A stretch of DNA of 46,077 nucleotides, from NCBI GenBank assembly GCA_903843045.1, contig CAIMOJ010000014.1:1-46077 (forward strand), given 5' to 3'. The position numbers and the translations under genes were made by a program. This DNA comes from Candidatus Uhrbacteria bacterium. Lineage in GTDB: Bacteria; Patescibacteriota; Patescibacteriia; UBA9934; GWF2-40-263. The notes below the pieces were generated by a model. That model was not told the DNA's origin. It saw nothing but the letters and a program-made list of their open reading frames with translations, and did no database searches. Positions 22,337 to 30,531 of this stretch are shown piece after piece. Numbering within the stretch: the first letter of the stretch is position 1; each line of letters starts with the position of its first letter.

Positions 22337-23782
22337 CGTTCCGAGGTCCAACCAGTCCGTGAACGCAATCTTGCTTACGAAATCGGGGACGTGGCTGACC
22401 ACGATCATCGTTCCGACGTACTGCTCGAGCGCCTCGGCGATGACCGGGAGGTGGCGGAAGTTAATGTGGTTCGTGGGCTCGTCGAGAATGAGGAGGCCCG
22501 GCTTCTGGAGGACGAACCTGGCGAAGCAGAGCAAACCTTTCTGCCCTTCCGACAGCGAGCCGACCTTGTTGAGCAACAGGTCGCCCGTGAGCAGAAACTG
22601 GGCGGCGGCAGAACGAAGTGCCTCGTTGTCCGGGACGTCCATGACAGACTCGAGCGACTTGTAGACCGTCTGGTCGAAGTCCAATCCCGAGAAATCCTGG
22701 CGGTAATAGCCAACCTTCACGCCCTTCGCGATCACGGCCCCTTCGTCCGCCTCCTCGGCCAGCGAGCGCAGCAGCGTGCTCTTGCCGATCCCGTTCGGTC
22801 CGGAGATGAACAGGCGCTGACGCTTGCGAAGCTTGATCTCCACCTCGGCGCGATGCGGCTCGTGATTCTTGATCACCTTTACCGACGTGATCATCACAAC
22901 GGGCTCGATGAACTCCTGGGCCGGGATGGTGAAGTCGCGGATCGTGCGGTCGTCGCGCTTGACCTCGACCATGTTCTCCTCGGCGTCGGCCACCTGGTCG
23001 CGCAATTTGGCGGCAAGGGCGCGCATCTTTCCTCCCTTGTGCGCGAAGAAGTTGATCTTGTCCTTGCGATCCTGGATTTCCTTGAGGAGCTGCGCGTTCT
23101 TGGCACGGTCGCGCTCGACGCGGGCGGCAATCTCCTCGACCACGTTGAAGTAGTTCCCCTCGTATCGATCGACCTTTCCCGAGTACACGTCGAGATGAAG
23201 AACGCCCTCGGTAAACGAGTTCAGGAAGTCCGCGTCGTGGGAAATCACGAGGACGGTCTTCTGATAGCACATGAGGAAGCCGGTCAGGTGCTCGATTCCG
23301 GCCGTATCGAGATTGTTCGTCGGCTCGTCGAGAAGCAGGATGTCGGGCTCCTGGATAATGGCGTAGGCGAGAAGGAGGCGCGCCTGCTGGCCGCCGGAAA
23401 AGTCCTTGATCTTCTTGTCGTACTTCGTCTGCAAATTAACGATCTCGAGCGCGTCGGCGATACGGCGGTCGAGGTCGTACATCTTCTCGGGAAAGGCATG
23501 GGCGAAGAACTCGGACACGGTATCCTCCTTGCGTTCCGGCGGGACGACCTGGGTCGCGATTCCTACCGTGGCGCCCTGGCGCATATGGATCTGGCCCTTG
23601 TCGGCCGTAAGCGCGCCGGTGACCAGCTTGAAGATCGTGCTCTTCCCGGCCCCGTTCTGGCCCATCACCGTCATCTTGGCGTCCTCGCGAACCGAAAAGC
23701 TCGCCTCCTTGAGGATCGGATTTTCCTTGTCATACCCGAAGGTGACGTTTTCGAAGCGCAGAATAACGGCGGCCTTGTCCAT
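22331..23782 (-). CDS. ABC-F family ATPase (ribosome-associated type)
   Basis: 483 aa with two ABC domains and no membrane helices. Domain 1 has GQNGAGKST, DFSGGQQARLLLAYAI and LLLDEPTNNLD. Domain 2 has GPNGIGKST, SLSEGQKGLLCFARFV and LILDEPTNHIN. The linker (about residues 245-305) is a charged helical arm (ERDRAKNAQLLKEIQDRKDK) typical of the P-site tRNA interaction motif. ABC-F proteins such as EttA or Uup act on the ribosomal E site, resolving stalls or giving antibiotic protection. The second signature (SEGQ) is degenerate. A TATCAT box 36 nt upstream of the ATG gives a short leader; no clear Shine-Dalgarno is seen. Confidence 0.92.
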   Translation of the reverse strand: MDKAAVILRFENVTFGYDKENPILKEASFSVREDAKMTVMGQNGAGKSTIFKLVTGALTADKGQIHMRQGATVGIATQVVPPERKEDTVSEFFAHAFPEKMYDLDRRIADALEIVNLQTKYDKKIKDFSGGQQARLLLAYAIIQEPDILLLDEPTNNLDTAGIEHLTGFLMCYQKTVLVISHDADFLNSFTEGVLHLDVYSGKVDRYEGNYFNVVEEIAARVERDRAKNAQLLKEIQDRKDKINFFAHKGGKMRALAAKLRDQVADAEENMVEVKRDDRTIRDFTIPAQEFIEPVVMITSVKVIKNHEPHRAEVEIKLRKRQRLFISGPNGIGKSTLLRSLAEEADEGAVIAKGVKVGYYRQDFSGLDFDQTVYKSLESVMDVPDNEALRSAAAQFLLTGDLLLNKVGSLSEGQKGLLCFARFVLQKPGLLILDEPTNHINFRHLPVIAEALEQYVGTMIVVSHVPDFVSKIAFTDWLDLGTL

Positions 23783-23865
23783 AATGTGAGGTAATGGGAT
23801 CAATTCATTTTCTCGCGGATGATACCCGAAATCGACGCGATTGGCAAGCGATGACCGGACGAAAA

Positions 23866-23891
23866 GAAAAAACGACCCGTTGGAGGGTCGG
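23866..23891 (-). terminator. Intrinsic terminator after the lipoprotein gene
   Basis: Minus strand: CGACCC, loop TCCAAC, GGGTCG, then TTTTTTC. It begins 4 nt after the stop of the 23895-24398 gene. Confidence 0.85.
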
Positions 23892-23894
23892 CAA

Positions 23895-24398
23895 CTAGTA
23901 GCAGGACTTGCTGTCCGTGAACCAGTAGTAGAGGTGCGTGAGGGTCGTGTTGACGACGCGCACGGTGATCGTGTCGAAGACCACGGGACCGAGGCTCGAG
24001 GAGTTGTCCTTGTCCCAGGCGATCCGAGTGGGATCCTGCGTGAACCAGGTGTCCACAAGGGAGTTCGTCGACGCCGAGGAGAGGACGTCGAACGTGTACG
24101 TGGTGTTCGTCAGCGTGATCGAGGTGATCCCCGTCCCGGTCGCCTGGACGCGGACGGCGCTGGCGCAGCCCGTGTAGTTGTTCGCGGCGACGTGCGGGTT
24201 GCTGATGTAGTAGGTCGACGTCCGCATGACGTACGCGGCGGCCATGGGCTCATGCTCGGGGAGCGCGCCGGTGTCCGCGAGGAACTCCGCCGTATCCGAG
24301 AGCAATTCCGCAACGGCATCGCCGGTTGGCGGTTGCCCGTCATCGCACCCGACAAGAAACAGCATGGAAAGAACCGACAGGATCGAGACAGTTTTCAC
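23895..24398 (-). CDS. Putative lipoprotein, unknown function
   Basis: 167 aa, GTG start at 24398 preceded by AGAGG. A lipoprotein signal ends at FLVGC (Cys about residue 18). An acidic helix (DAVAELLSDTAEFLADTG) follows, then a predominantly beta domain with many Thr and Tyr (TSITLTNTTYTFDVLSS, FDTITVRVVNTTLTHLYYWF) and two further Cys (GCASAV and the end KSCY) that could form a disulfide. The composition suggests a secreted beta-sandwich. It is divergent from the large BNR-repeat secreted protein gene and may function with it; no family recognised. Confidence 0.68.
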   Translation of the reverse strand: MKTVSILSVLSMLFLVGCDDGQPPTGDAVAELLSDTAEFLADTGALPEHEPMAAAYVMRTSTYYISNPHVAANNYTGCASAVRVQATGTGITSITLTNTTYTFDVLSSASTNSLVDTWFTQDPTRIAWDKDNSSSLGPVVFDTITVRVVNTTLTHLYYWFTDSKSCY

Positions 24399-24558
24399 GT
24401 TCGCCTCTGTCTATCTGGGCTTCCGCCCACGTTCTCGCTTGCCACCGGAATTGGAGGGCCTGCGAAAGGATGGGAGAAAGATTCGATAGCGCAGCCAGAG
24501 GCTACCACGCGGCGGCCATGCGCGCAACGGGAAGGACGACAGCCTCGGCGAAAGATGC

Positions 24559-24564
24559 TATCAT
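24559..24564 (+). promoter_or_regulatory. Extended -10 box of the BNR-repeat gene
   Basis: TGC-TATCAT, with the ATG 23 nt downstream. The same TGCTATCAT string precedes other genes of the window. The 189-nt divergent region 24399-24587 shows no strong -35 and no obvious operator. Confidence 0.5.
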
Positions 24565-24587
24565 GAGGGCAAATTCTAACCACATCT

Positions 24588-26588
24588 ATGTCCAAACGAG
24601 CCATTGCCGCCACATGCCTTGCTCTTCTCCTCGCGATTCCGTCCGCGACCCGCGCCGCCGGATGGGCAGAGGCCGACACCTCGTCGAGCCACACGCTCTA
24701 CGGAGTCTCCGTGAGCGGCAGCACCGCATACGCGGTCGGAGCCAGCGGAACCGTTCGGTACAGCGACGACAGCGGGGCGAACTGGACGAACGGAGACAGC
24801 GGCACGTCGAACGACCTGTACGACGTGGCGGCCATCAGCTCCACGAAGGCGGTCGCGGTCGGCGAAGGAGGAACGGTCCTTCGCACGACGGACGGCGGGG
24901 ACAGCTGGTCGACGATCGACCCGGACTATCTCACGAGCAACCATGCGGACTACGACCTCCGCGCCGTGGCCATGGCCTCCTCGACCGTCGGATACGCAGC
25001 CGGCCAGTACGGCGTCATCCTGAAGACCACCGACGGCGGGGCGAGCTGGGACGAGATCGTGAGCCCGGAGGCGGACACGAACAACAGCCTTAACTCCGTC
25101 GCGGTCTCCGGAACGTCCAAGCTCTGGGTCGCCGGGGAGAACGGCGTCATCCACGCCAGCACGGATGGCGGGTCCGACTGGACGGAGGAAACGTCCGGGA
25201 CCGGCGAGGACCTGGTTACGATCGTCTTCACGGATTCCACCCACGGCTACGCGAGCGGGGACAATAGAAAGTTCCTGAAAACCACGAACGGCGGTTCAGC
25301 CTGGACGGCCGTCACGGTCTCCGAGCTCAGCAGCGGCGACACCATCAACGATATTTCCTTTCTGAGCAGCTCGGTCGGCATCCTGTCGAGCGACAACGGC
25401 GAGCTACTTGAGACGGACGACTCCGGAAGCTCCTGGAGCACGATGAGCGTGTCCGGATCGCCCGTCCTGATCGACCTTTCCTACGCCTCCTCGTCGGCGC
25501 GTTACGGCGTCGGCGAGAGCGGCGACATCTATCGCTACGACTCGACCGCCCCGACCAAGCCGACCAACTTCGACGTGGATGGCTACAACGGCGCGGTCAC
25601 GGACACGACCCCGGACTTCTCCTGGACCGCCTCTACCGATAGCGAATCCGGCGTCGATTACTATGAGTTCAAGATGGATTCGGGAAGTTACGCGAAGGTA
25701 AGCGACGGGACGTCGAAGACCTACTCGACCGTCCTCTCGAACGGCTCGCACACGGCCTCGCTCTACGCGGTCGACCTCGGCGGCAACCCAAGCTCCGTCG
25801 CGACGCTTACCTTCACGATCGACGCGGACTCCTCCTCGAGCAACGCGCCGGACGTTTCCTCCGTCACCCCGTCCACCGCGCTCAAGGACTACACGGTCAC
25901 CTTCTCCTCCCGCGTCTCCGACAACAAGTCGGTGAGCTCCTGTGACCTCTACGTGGACGGCTCGAGGTCAAAGTCGATGACGCTCAAGACCGACCTCGCG
26001 TACGCGACCGAAAAGTTTACGGCGACCGGGACGCACGAGCTTTACGCGCGCTGCGAGGACGCGGACGGCAACAAGACGAGCGGCACGACGACGACCGTCA
26101 CGGTTTCCTCGACCTCGAGCTCCGTGACCCCTGGAAACATCATCAAGATCGGATGCGAGGGAAACGTCTACGTGAACGACCCGTGCACCGCCGTGTACTA
26201 CTACGGCTACGACGGCCTCCGGCACGCCTTCCCGAACGAGGCCGCGTTCAAGTCGTGGTTCACGGACTTCGGCGATCTCGTGACGCTCTCCAGCTCGGCC
26301 ATGGCCAACATCACGCTCGGCCGCAACGTCACCTTCCGCCCGGGAACGAGCCTGATCAAGTTTTCCACGAACACCGTGTACGCGGTATCCTACGGCGGCA
26401 TCCTCCGACCGATCTCGACCGAGGCCATCGCCATCGCGCTGTTCGGAAGCTCCTGGGCCTCGCAGATCACGGTCGTCAGCGACGTCTTCTTCGCCAACTA
26501 CCGCATCGGTTCCACCATCGACAGCAGCAGCGACTACTCGTCGAGCTCATCCAAGTCCGGCAGCGCGACGATTGACGTGACGTTCTAA
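24588..26588 (+). CDS. Large secreted protein: YCF48/BNR-like beta propeller, Ig-like domains, CPR-type C-terminal domain
   Basis: 666 aa with a signal peptide (about residues 4-23, cleavage after ATRA). Residues 30-320 hold repeated blades with the pattern VGxxGTVxxSDDSGxxW (for example GEGGTVLRTTDGGDSW, GQYGVILKTTDGGASW), as in YCF48/BNR propellers. Residues 325-410 and 420-510 are Ig/FN3-like (a DTTPDFSWTASTDSESGVDY stretch, then SVTPSTALKDYTVTFSS). The end (about 515-650) is a Tyr-rich domain with YYYGYDGLRHAFPNEAAFKS then VTFRPGTSLIKF and YAVSYGGILRPI, a text I associate with CPR surface proteins. A Ser-rich tail closes it. Probably a cell-surface adhesion or sensing protein. Confidence 0.85.
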   Translation: MSKRAIAATCLALLLAIPSATRAAGWAEADTSSSHTLYGVSVSGSTAYAVGASGTVRYSDDSGANWTNGDSGTSNDLYDVAAISSTKAVAVGEGGTVLRTTDGGDSWSTIDPDYLTSNHADYDLRAVAMASSTVGYAAGQYGVILKTTDGGASWDEIVSPEADTNNSLNSVAVSGTSKLWVAGENGVIHASTDGGSDWTEETSGTGEDLVTIVFTDSTHGYASGDNRKFLKTTNGGSAWTAVTVSELSSGDTINDISFLSSSVGILSSDNGELLETDDSGSSWSTMSVSGSPVLIDLSYASSSARYGVGESGDIYRYDSTAPTKPTNFDVDGYNGAVTDTTPDFSWTASTDSESGVDYYEFKMDSGSYAKVSDGTSKTYSTVLSNGSHTASLYAVDLGGNPSSVATLTFTIDADSSSSNAPDVSSVTPSTALKDYTVTFSSRVSDNKSVSSCDLYVDGSRSKSMTLKTDLAYATEKFTATGTHELYARCEDADGNKTSGTTTTVTVSSTSSSVTPGNIIKIGCEGNVYVNDPCTAVYYYGYDGLRHAFPNEAAFKSWFTDFGDLVTLSSSAMANITLGRNVTFRPGTSLIKFSTNTVYAVSYGGILRPISTEAIAIALFGSSWASQITVVSDVFFANYRIGSTIDSSSDYSSSSSKSGSATIDVTF

Positions 26589-26596
26589 TCGAAGAA

Positions 26597-26677
26597 GGGT
26601 TCCAGGGTGCGGAGGGTCGAAGGTTCGAAGAGCCGCGGTTCTTCGAACCTGTTCACCCCTCTCCACCCTACGAACCC
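26597..26677. repeat. Long imperfect inverted repeat between the BNR gene and rluB
   Basis: The left arm begins at GGGTTC (26597) and the right arm ends at GAACCC (26677). The inner part is perfect: AGGTTCGAAGA (26621-26631) and TCTTCGAACCT (26640-26650) around an 8-nt loop. The outer arms pair with small bulges (GGGTG / CACCC). There is no T-run, so it is more like a hairpin repeat element than a classic terminator. Confidence 0.7.
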
Positions 26678-26702
26678 TAACCACGTACGCACCCCAATCC
26701 TT

Positions 26703-27443
26703 ATGCCAACCCGACTCAACAAATACCTCGCCGATCGCGGAATCTGCTCTCGCCGCAAGGCCGACGAGCTCATCGAGGCGGGCGAGGTCATCGTCAACGG
26801 GGCCGTCGCGGCCGTCGGGCAGAAGGTGGAGGATACGGACGAGGTCCATCTCAAGGGCCAGTCCGTCGCGGCCGAGAAGCCCAAGCCGCTGTACCTCGCG
26901 CTGAACAAGCCGGTCGGAATCATCACGAGCGTCGACCCCAAGGCGCGCGACAACGTCATTTCTCTGCTCGGAATCAAGGACCGCGTGTTTCCCATCGGCC
27001 GCCTCGACGTCGCGTCGTCGGGTCTGCTTCTTCTTACGAACGACGGCCGTCTCTCCGAGCACGTCACGCATCCCCGCTACGAGCACGAGAAGGAATACGT
27101 CGTGACGGTCGACCGCGACATCGACGACGGGGCGCTCAGCCAGATGCGCAGCGGCATCACCATCCTCGGATCCCTGACGCAGCCGGCGACGGTCGTTCGC
27201 GTCCCGGGACGAACGCGCTCGTTCCACATCACGCTCAAGGAAGGCCGCAACCGCCAGATCCGCCGCATGTGCGAGGCACTCGGCTACCGCGTGGTGAAGC
27301 TGAATCGCATTCGCGTGATGAACATTTTGCTCGGCGAGCTGGAGGAAGGAAAATGGCGAAACCTGACCGAGTCCGAGACAAGGCAGTTGCTGGAGTTAAC
27401 GGTTGAAAATGAGAAACCGTCCGACGAGGTTCGCTTTCATTAG
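26703..27443 (+). CDS. rluB: 23S rRNA pseudouridine synthase RluB/RsuA family
   Basis: 246 aa from the ATG at 26703; in-frame codons upstream lie in the hairpin repeat. The N-terminal S4 domain (MPTRLNKYLADRGICSRRKA, residues 1-60) is followed by the synthase domain: LNKPVGIITSVDPKARDNVI, the catalytic Asp in FPIGRLDVASSGLLLLTNDG (about residue 102), KEYVVTVDRDIDD, and LKEGRNRQIRRMCEALGY. It converts one uridine of the large-subunit rRNA (or 16S for RsuA) into pseudouridine. The following helicase gene starts 13 nt after its stop, with its own -10 box overlapping the rluB stop. Confidence 0.94.
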   Translation: MPTRLNKYLADRGICSRRKADELIEAGEVIVNGAVAAVGQKVEDTDEVHLKGQSVAAEKPKPLYLALNKPVGIITSVDPKARDNVISLLGIKDRVFPIGRLDVASSGLLLLTNDGRLSEHVTHPRYEHEKEYVVTVDRDIDDGALSQMRSGITILGSLTQPATVVRVPGRTRSFHITLKEGRNRQIRRMCEALGYRVVKLNRIRVMNILLGELEEGKWRNLTESETRQLLELTVENEKPSDEVRFH

Positions 27444-27446
27444 AAT
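27441..27446 (+). promoter_or_regulatory. Candidate -10 box of the Pif1-like helicase gene
   Basis: TAGAAT overlaps the TAG stop of rluB and ends 10 nt before the ATG at 27457. It would give an almost leaderless transcript. Confidence 0.4.
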
Positions 27447-27456
27447 TCGGTCGCAT

Positions 27457-29010
27457 ATGAGCAGAAGGAAGGTTGCGATCGAGCGAACCGAGGAGTTTGA
27501 GAACGCGCTTGCCCTGATGGAGGGCAAAGACGCGTTCTTGTTCGTTACCGGTCGGGCCGGAACGGGAAAATCGACGCTTCTGAAGCTGTTCCGCGAGAAC
27601 ACGAAGCTCGACTGCGTCTACCTTGCCCCGACGGGCGTCGCCGCGCTCAACGTGAACGGGGAGACGATCCACTCCTTCTTCCGGTTCGCCCCTGGAATCA
27701 CGGTGCGCGAGGCCGCGGCGAAGGGAAAGAACGCAGACGCGGAGCTGTATCGCAAGGTCGACGTGATCGTGATCGACGAGATCTCCATGGTCCGCGCCGA
27801 CCTGATGGACTGCATGGACGCGTTCCTCAAGTCCGCGATGAAGAGCACCACTCCGTTCGGCGGCAAGCGCATCGTGGCGATCGGCGACCTGTACCAGCTC
27901 CCTCCCGTCGTCCGCAAGGACGAGGCGGAGGAGTTCGCCAACAAGTACCCGAGCCCGTACTTTTTCTCGTCCGAGGCGATTGACCTCATGCGAGCGGTCG
28001 GCGAGATCAAGTTCGTCGAGCTCGACCGGATCTTCCGGCAGACGGACAAGGATTTCGTCGACATCCTGAACGGCGTGCGGAATCGGACCGCGACGGACGC
28101 GCACCTCGCGCTTCTCAACAAGCGAACCGTCCCGGCCATACCCGACGAGAAGGACCCGCCGATCTATCTTACGTCGACCAATGCGGCCGCGGACGAGATC
28201 AACGCGATGCGGATGGCGGAACTCGGCGGGAAAACCCGATCGTATTCCGGAAACAAGAACGGCGTCTTTGCCGAGAAGGACTTCCCCGTCGACCCGAACC
28301 TCGAGCTCAAGGTCAGGGCGCGCGTGATGTTTCTGAACAACGACTCGCAGGGCCGCTGGGTCAACGGGACGCTCGGCACAATTACGTCGGGCCAAAGGGA
28401 CACGGTAAACGTCCTCATCGACGACGGAGACGAGGTCGAGGTGGACGTTCACACCTGGAGCAGCTATCGCAGCGTCTACGAGCGCGAGAGCGGCCACCTG
28501 AACCAGGAGAAGATCGGCTCGTACACGCAGCTCCCCATCAAGCTCGCGTGGGCCACGACGATCCACAAGAGCCAGGGCAAGACGTTCGACAAGTGCGTCA
28601 TCGACCTCGGGCGAGGCGCGTTCGCGGCGGGACAGACGTACGTGGCGCTCAGCCGGTGCCGGACGATGGACGGAATCCGCCTGGCCCAGCCCATCACCAA
28701 GCGCCACCTCCTCATCGACTGGCGCGTCTCCGAGTTTCTCACCGCCCTGCAGTACGGCATCGCGGAATCGACCCAGGGAAAGGACAATCGCCAGACGATG
28801 CTCGAGGACGCCATCATGGCCGAGGAAAAGGTTCTCATCACGTATCTCAAGTCGTCCGACGCCAAGTCCGTCCGTCTCATCTCCCCGTATGCGATTGAGG
28901 AAGAGGAATACAACGGCCAGACATTCCTCGCGCTCCGAGCCTTCTGCCACGAGACGAAGGGCGAGCGGGTCTTCAACCTTAAGCGTGTCCTCCGAGTAGA
29001 AAAAGCTTAA
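27457..29010 (+). CDS. Pif1/RecD-like superfamily 1 helicase with C-terminal WYL-like domain
   Basis: 517 aa. Walker A TGRAGTGKSTLL (about residues 31-42), LAPTGVAALNVNGETIHSFF (motif Ia), VIVIDEISMVRADL (Walker B), AIGDLYQLPPVV (motif III), RIFRQTDKDFVDILNGVR, and near the end TIHKSQGKTFDKCVIDLG with TYVALSRCRTMDGI (UvrD_C_2-like motifs V/VI). The last ~60 residues (VLITYLKSSDAKSVRLISPY and onward to FCHETKGERVFNLKRVLRV) have the WYL wording, a nucleic-acid or nucleotide ligand-sensing fold. Pif1-family enzymes unwind 5'-3', often at G-quadruplexes. The WYL end may regulate the motor. The start follows a TAGAAT box rather than a Shine-Dalgarno. Confidence 0.9.
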   Translation: MSRRKVAIERTEEFENALALMEGKDAFLFVTGRAGTGKSTLLKLFRENTKLDCVYLAPTGVAALNVNGETIHSFFRFAPGITVREAAAKGKNADAELYRKVDVIVIDEISMVRADLMDCMDAFLKSAMKSTTPFGGKRIVAIGDLYQLPPVVRKDEAEEFANKYPSPYFFSSEAIDLMRAVGEIKFVELDRIFRQTDKDFVDILNGVRNRTATDAHLALLNKRTVPAIPDEKDPPIYLTSTNAAADEINAMRMAELGGKTRSYSGNKNGVFAEKDFPVDPNLELKVRARVMFLNNDSQGRWVNGTLGTITSGQRDTVNVLIDDGDEVEVDVHTWSSYRSVYERESGHLNQEKIGSYTQLPIKLAWATTIHKSQGKTFDKCVIDLGRGAFAAGQTYVALSRCRTMDGIRLAQPITKRHLLIDWRVSEFLTALQYGIAESTQGKDNRQTMLEDAIMAEEKVLITYLKSSDAKSVRLISPYAIEEEEYNGQTFLALRAFCHETKGERVFNLKRVLRVEKA

Positions 29011-29016
29011 CAATCC

Positions 29017-29046
29017 TTCGAATTTCGAGTTTCGAACTTCGAACTT
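29017..29046. repeat. Short TTCGAA-type direct repeats
   Basis: TTCGAAT, TTCGAGT, TTCGAACT and TTCGAACT occur in tandem just before the GST gene, within the 47-nt gap after the helicase stop. Similar TTCGAA strings form the core of the inverted repeat at 26621-26650. Simple-sequence slippage is a possible origin. Confidence 0.6.
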
Positions 29047-29057
29047 TCATTTCCACT

Positions 29058-29657
29058 ATGTCCTTCAAACTTTACGGTCGCAACTCCGGCTCCCCGCTTC
29101 GCTGCCACTGGACCATGCACGAGCTTGGCCTTCCCTACGAGATGATCGCCCTGGACATGCAGGCAAAGGAACACAAGGGTCCCGCCTATCTCGCGATCAA
29201 TCCGACCGGCCAGGTGCCGACGCTCGACCACGACGGGTTCATTCTCGCCGAGTCGCTCGCCATCGACAACTACCTGATCGAATACGCTAACTCCGATCTC
29301 GCCGGGGCGAACGTGCAGGAACGGGCGAAGGTTTGGCAGTGGTCGCTCTGGACGATCCTGAACGCCCAGCCGGAACTGCTCTCGCTTGCCATGCCGAAGT
29401 GGACGGGCGTCCCGCTGACCCCCGAGAACGACGCCGCGGTTCGCGCGAAGCTCGACAAGCACCTCCAGATCCTCGAGGCGCGTCTTGGCGCGTCGGCATA
29501 TCTTGCCGGCGACCGGTTTACCGTCGCGGACATCAACGCGGCAACGGCGATCGGCTACGCCTCGTACAGCGGATTTGACCTGACGCCGTACCCCGCGGTC
29601 ACCAAGTGGCTCGAAACGATCACGTCGCGCCCGGCATACCTCGCGGCAAAGGCGTAG
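29058..29657 (+). CDS. Glutathione S-transferase family protein
   Basis: 199 aa, complete GST fold. The N-terminal thioredoxin-like domain reads MSFKLYGRNSGSPLRCHW, then PYEMIALDMQAKEHKGPAYL, the cis-Pro in NPTGQVPTLDHDGF (glutathione backbone contact) and LAESLAIDNYLIE (gamma-glutamyl contact). The C-terminal helical domain has YLAGDRFTVADINAATAIGY, the GST N-capping box. The first motif lacks a clear catalytic Tyr and instead has Ser/Cys (SGSPLRC), as in beta/zeta/omega-like classes. Gene neighbours give no pathway: a helicase upstream, an ABC-2 transporter 6 nt downstream that may be co-transcribed. GST identity is strong; a glutathione substrate in this organism is uncertain. Confidence 0.92.
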   Translation: MSFKLYGRNSGSPLRCHWTMHELGLPYEMIALDMQAKEHKGPAYLAINPTGQVPTLDHDGFILAESLAIDNYLIEYANSDLAGANVQERAKVWQWSLWTILNAQPELLSLAMPKWTGVPLTPENDAAVRAKLDKHLQILEARLGASAYLAGDRFTVADINAATAIGYASYSGFDLTPYPAVTKWLETITSRPAYLAAKA

Positions 29658-29663
29658 ACGACT

Positions 29664-30530
29664 ATGGAAGCACTGAAGATCTCCGGGCTGACGAAGACAT
29701 ACAAGACGGGCGTTCAGGCTCTCAAAGGAATTGATCTGACGGTCGATGCCGGGACGATCACCGCGTTGCTCGGGGCGAACGGCGCGGGAAAAACGACGTT
29801 GATCGCCATCCTGACGGGACTCGTAAACAAGACGGACGGCTCCGTTTCCGTCTTTGAGCACGACATTGATTCAGACCCGCAATCCGTCCGTTCCATGATC
29901 GGCGTCGTCCCGCAGGAGTTCAACTTCAACATCTTCGAGAAGGTCGAAGACATCGTCATCAACCAGGCCGGGTACTATGGAGTCCCTCGCGACAAGGCTC
30001 GCGCGCGGACGGAATTTTTGCTAAGGGAACTCGGGATCTGGGACAAACGACGGTCGATCGGACGCACCCTTTCGGGCGGAATGAAGCGCCGCCTGATGAT
30101 CGCCCGCGCCCTCGTGCACGAGCCAAGGCTCTTGCTGCTCGACGAACCGTCCGCCGGAGTGGACGTCGAGCTTCGGCTTGGCATGTGGGAGTTCGTTCGC
30201 AAGATGCACGCCGCGGGAACGACCGTCATCCTGACGACGCACTACCTCGAGGAGGCGGAGAACCTCTGCGAGAACGTCGTCATCATGAAAAAGGGCGAGA
30301 TCATCAAGTCGGGCGCCGTAAAGGTCCTGCTCCGCGACGCGAAGCAGCAGTCGTTCGTCGTGACGGTCGTCCGACCGTCCGGAACCGAGGAGATCATTGA
30401 CGTTTTCCTCGTAGACGGACAGTCCGTGACGGACTACGTGCAGAAGCTCGCTTCGGACGGGACGATCGTGCGAGACATACGTCCGAAGGCGAACCGGCTC
30501 GAGGAACTGTTCTTGGAAGTGAACTCCTAG
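29664..30530 (+). CDS. ABC-2 type transporter, ATP-binding protein
   Basis: 288 aa. Walker A GANGAGKTT (about residues 34-42), Q-loop IGVVPQEFNFNIFEKVEDIV, signature LSGGMKRRLMIARAL, Walker B LLLLDEPSAGVDVE, switch His in LTTHYLEEAENL. The wording (FNFNIFEKVEDIVINQAGYYG, SAGVDVELR) matches the YadG-type ATPases that pair with a YadH-type permease. A C-terminal accessory domain of about 65 residues is normal for this group. The permease gene starts 1 nt after the stop. Substrate unknown; drug, polysaccharide or lipid export are typical for the family. Confidence 0.93.
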   Translation: MEALKISGLTKTYKTGVQALKGIDLTVDAGTITALLGANGAGKTTLIAILTGLVNKTDGSVSVFEHDIDSDPQSVRSMIGVVPQEFNFNIFEKVEDIVINQAGYYGVPRDKARARTEFLLRELGIWDKRRSIGRTLSGGMKRRLMIARALVHEPRLLLLDEPSAGVDVELRLGMWEFVRKMHAAGTTVILTTHYLEEAENLCENVVIMKKGEIIKSGAVKVLLRDAKQQSFVVTVVRPSGTEEIIDVFLVDGQSVTDYVQKLASDGTIVRDIRPKANRLEELFLEVNS

Positions 30531-30531
30531 T

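Noticed and set aside
22391-23794. Long plus-strand open frame opposite the ABC-F gene
   Set aside because: It is the antisense shadow of a gene with clear Walker and signature motifs, and its translation is low-complexity (D, E, R, V rich). The same applies to 27235-29013 minus, 31969-33180 minus, 40387-41946 plus and 43096-44583 plus; the high G+C makes such frames common.
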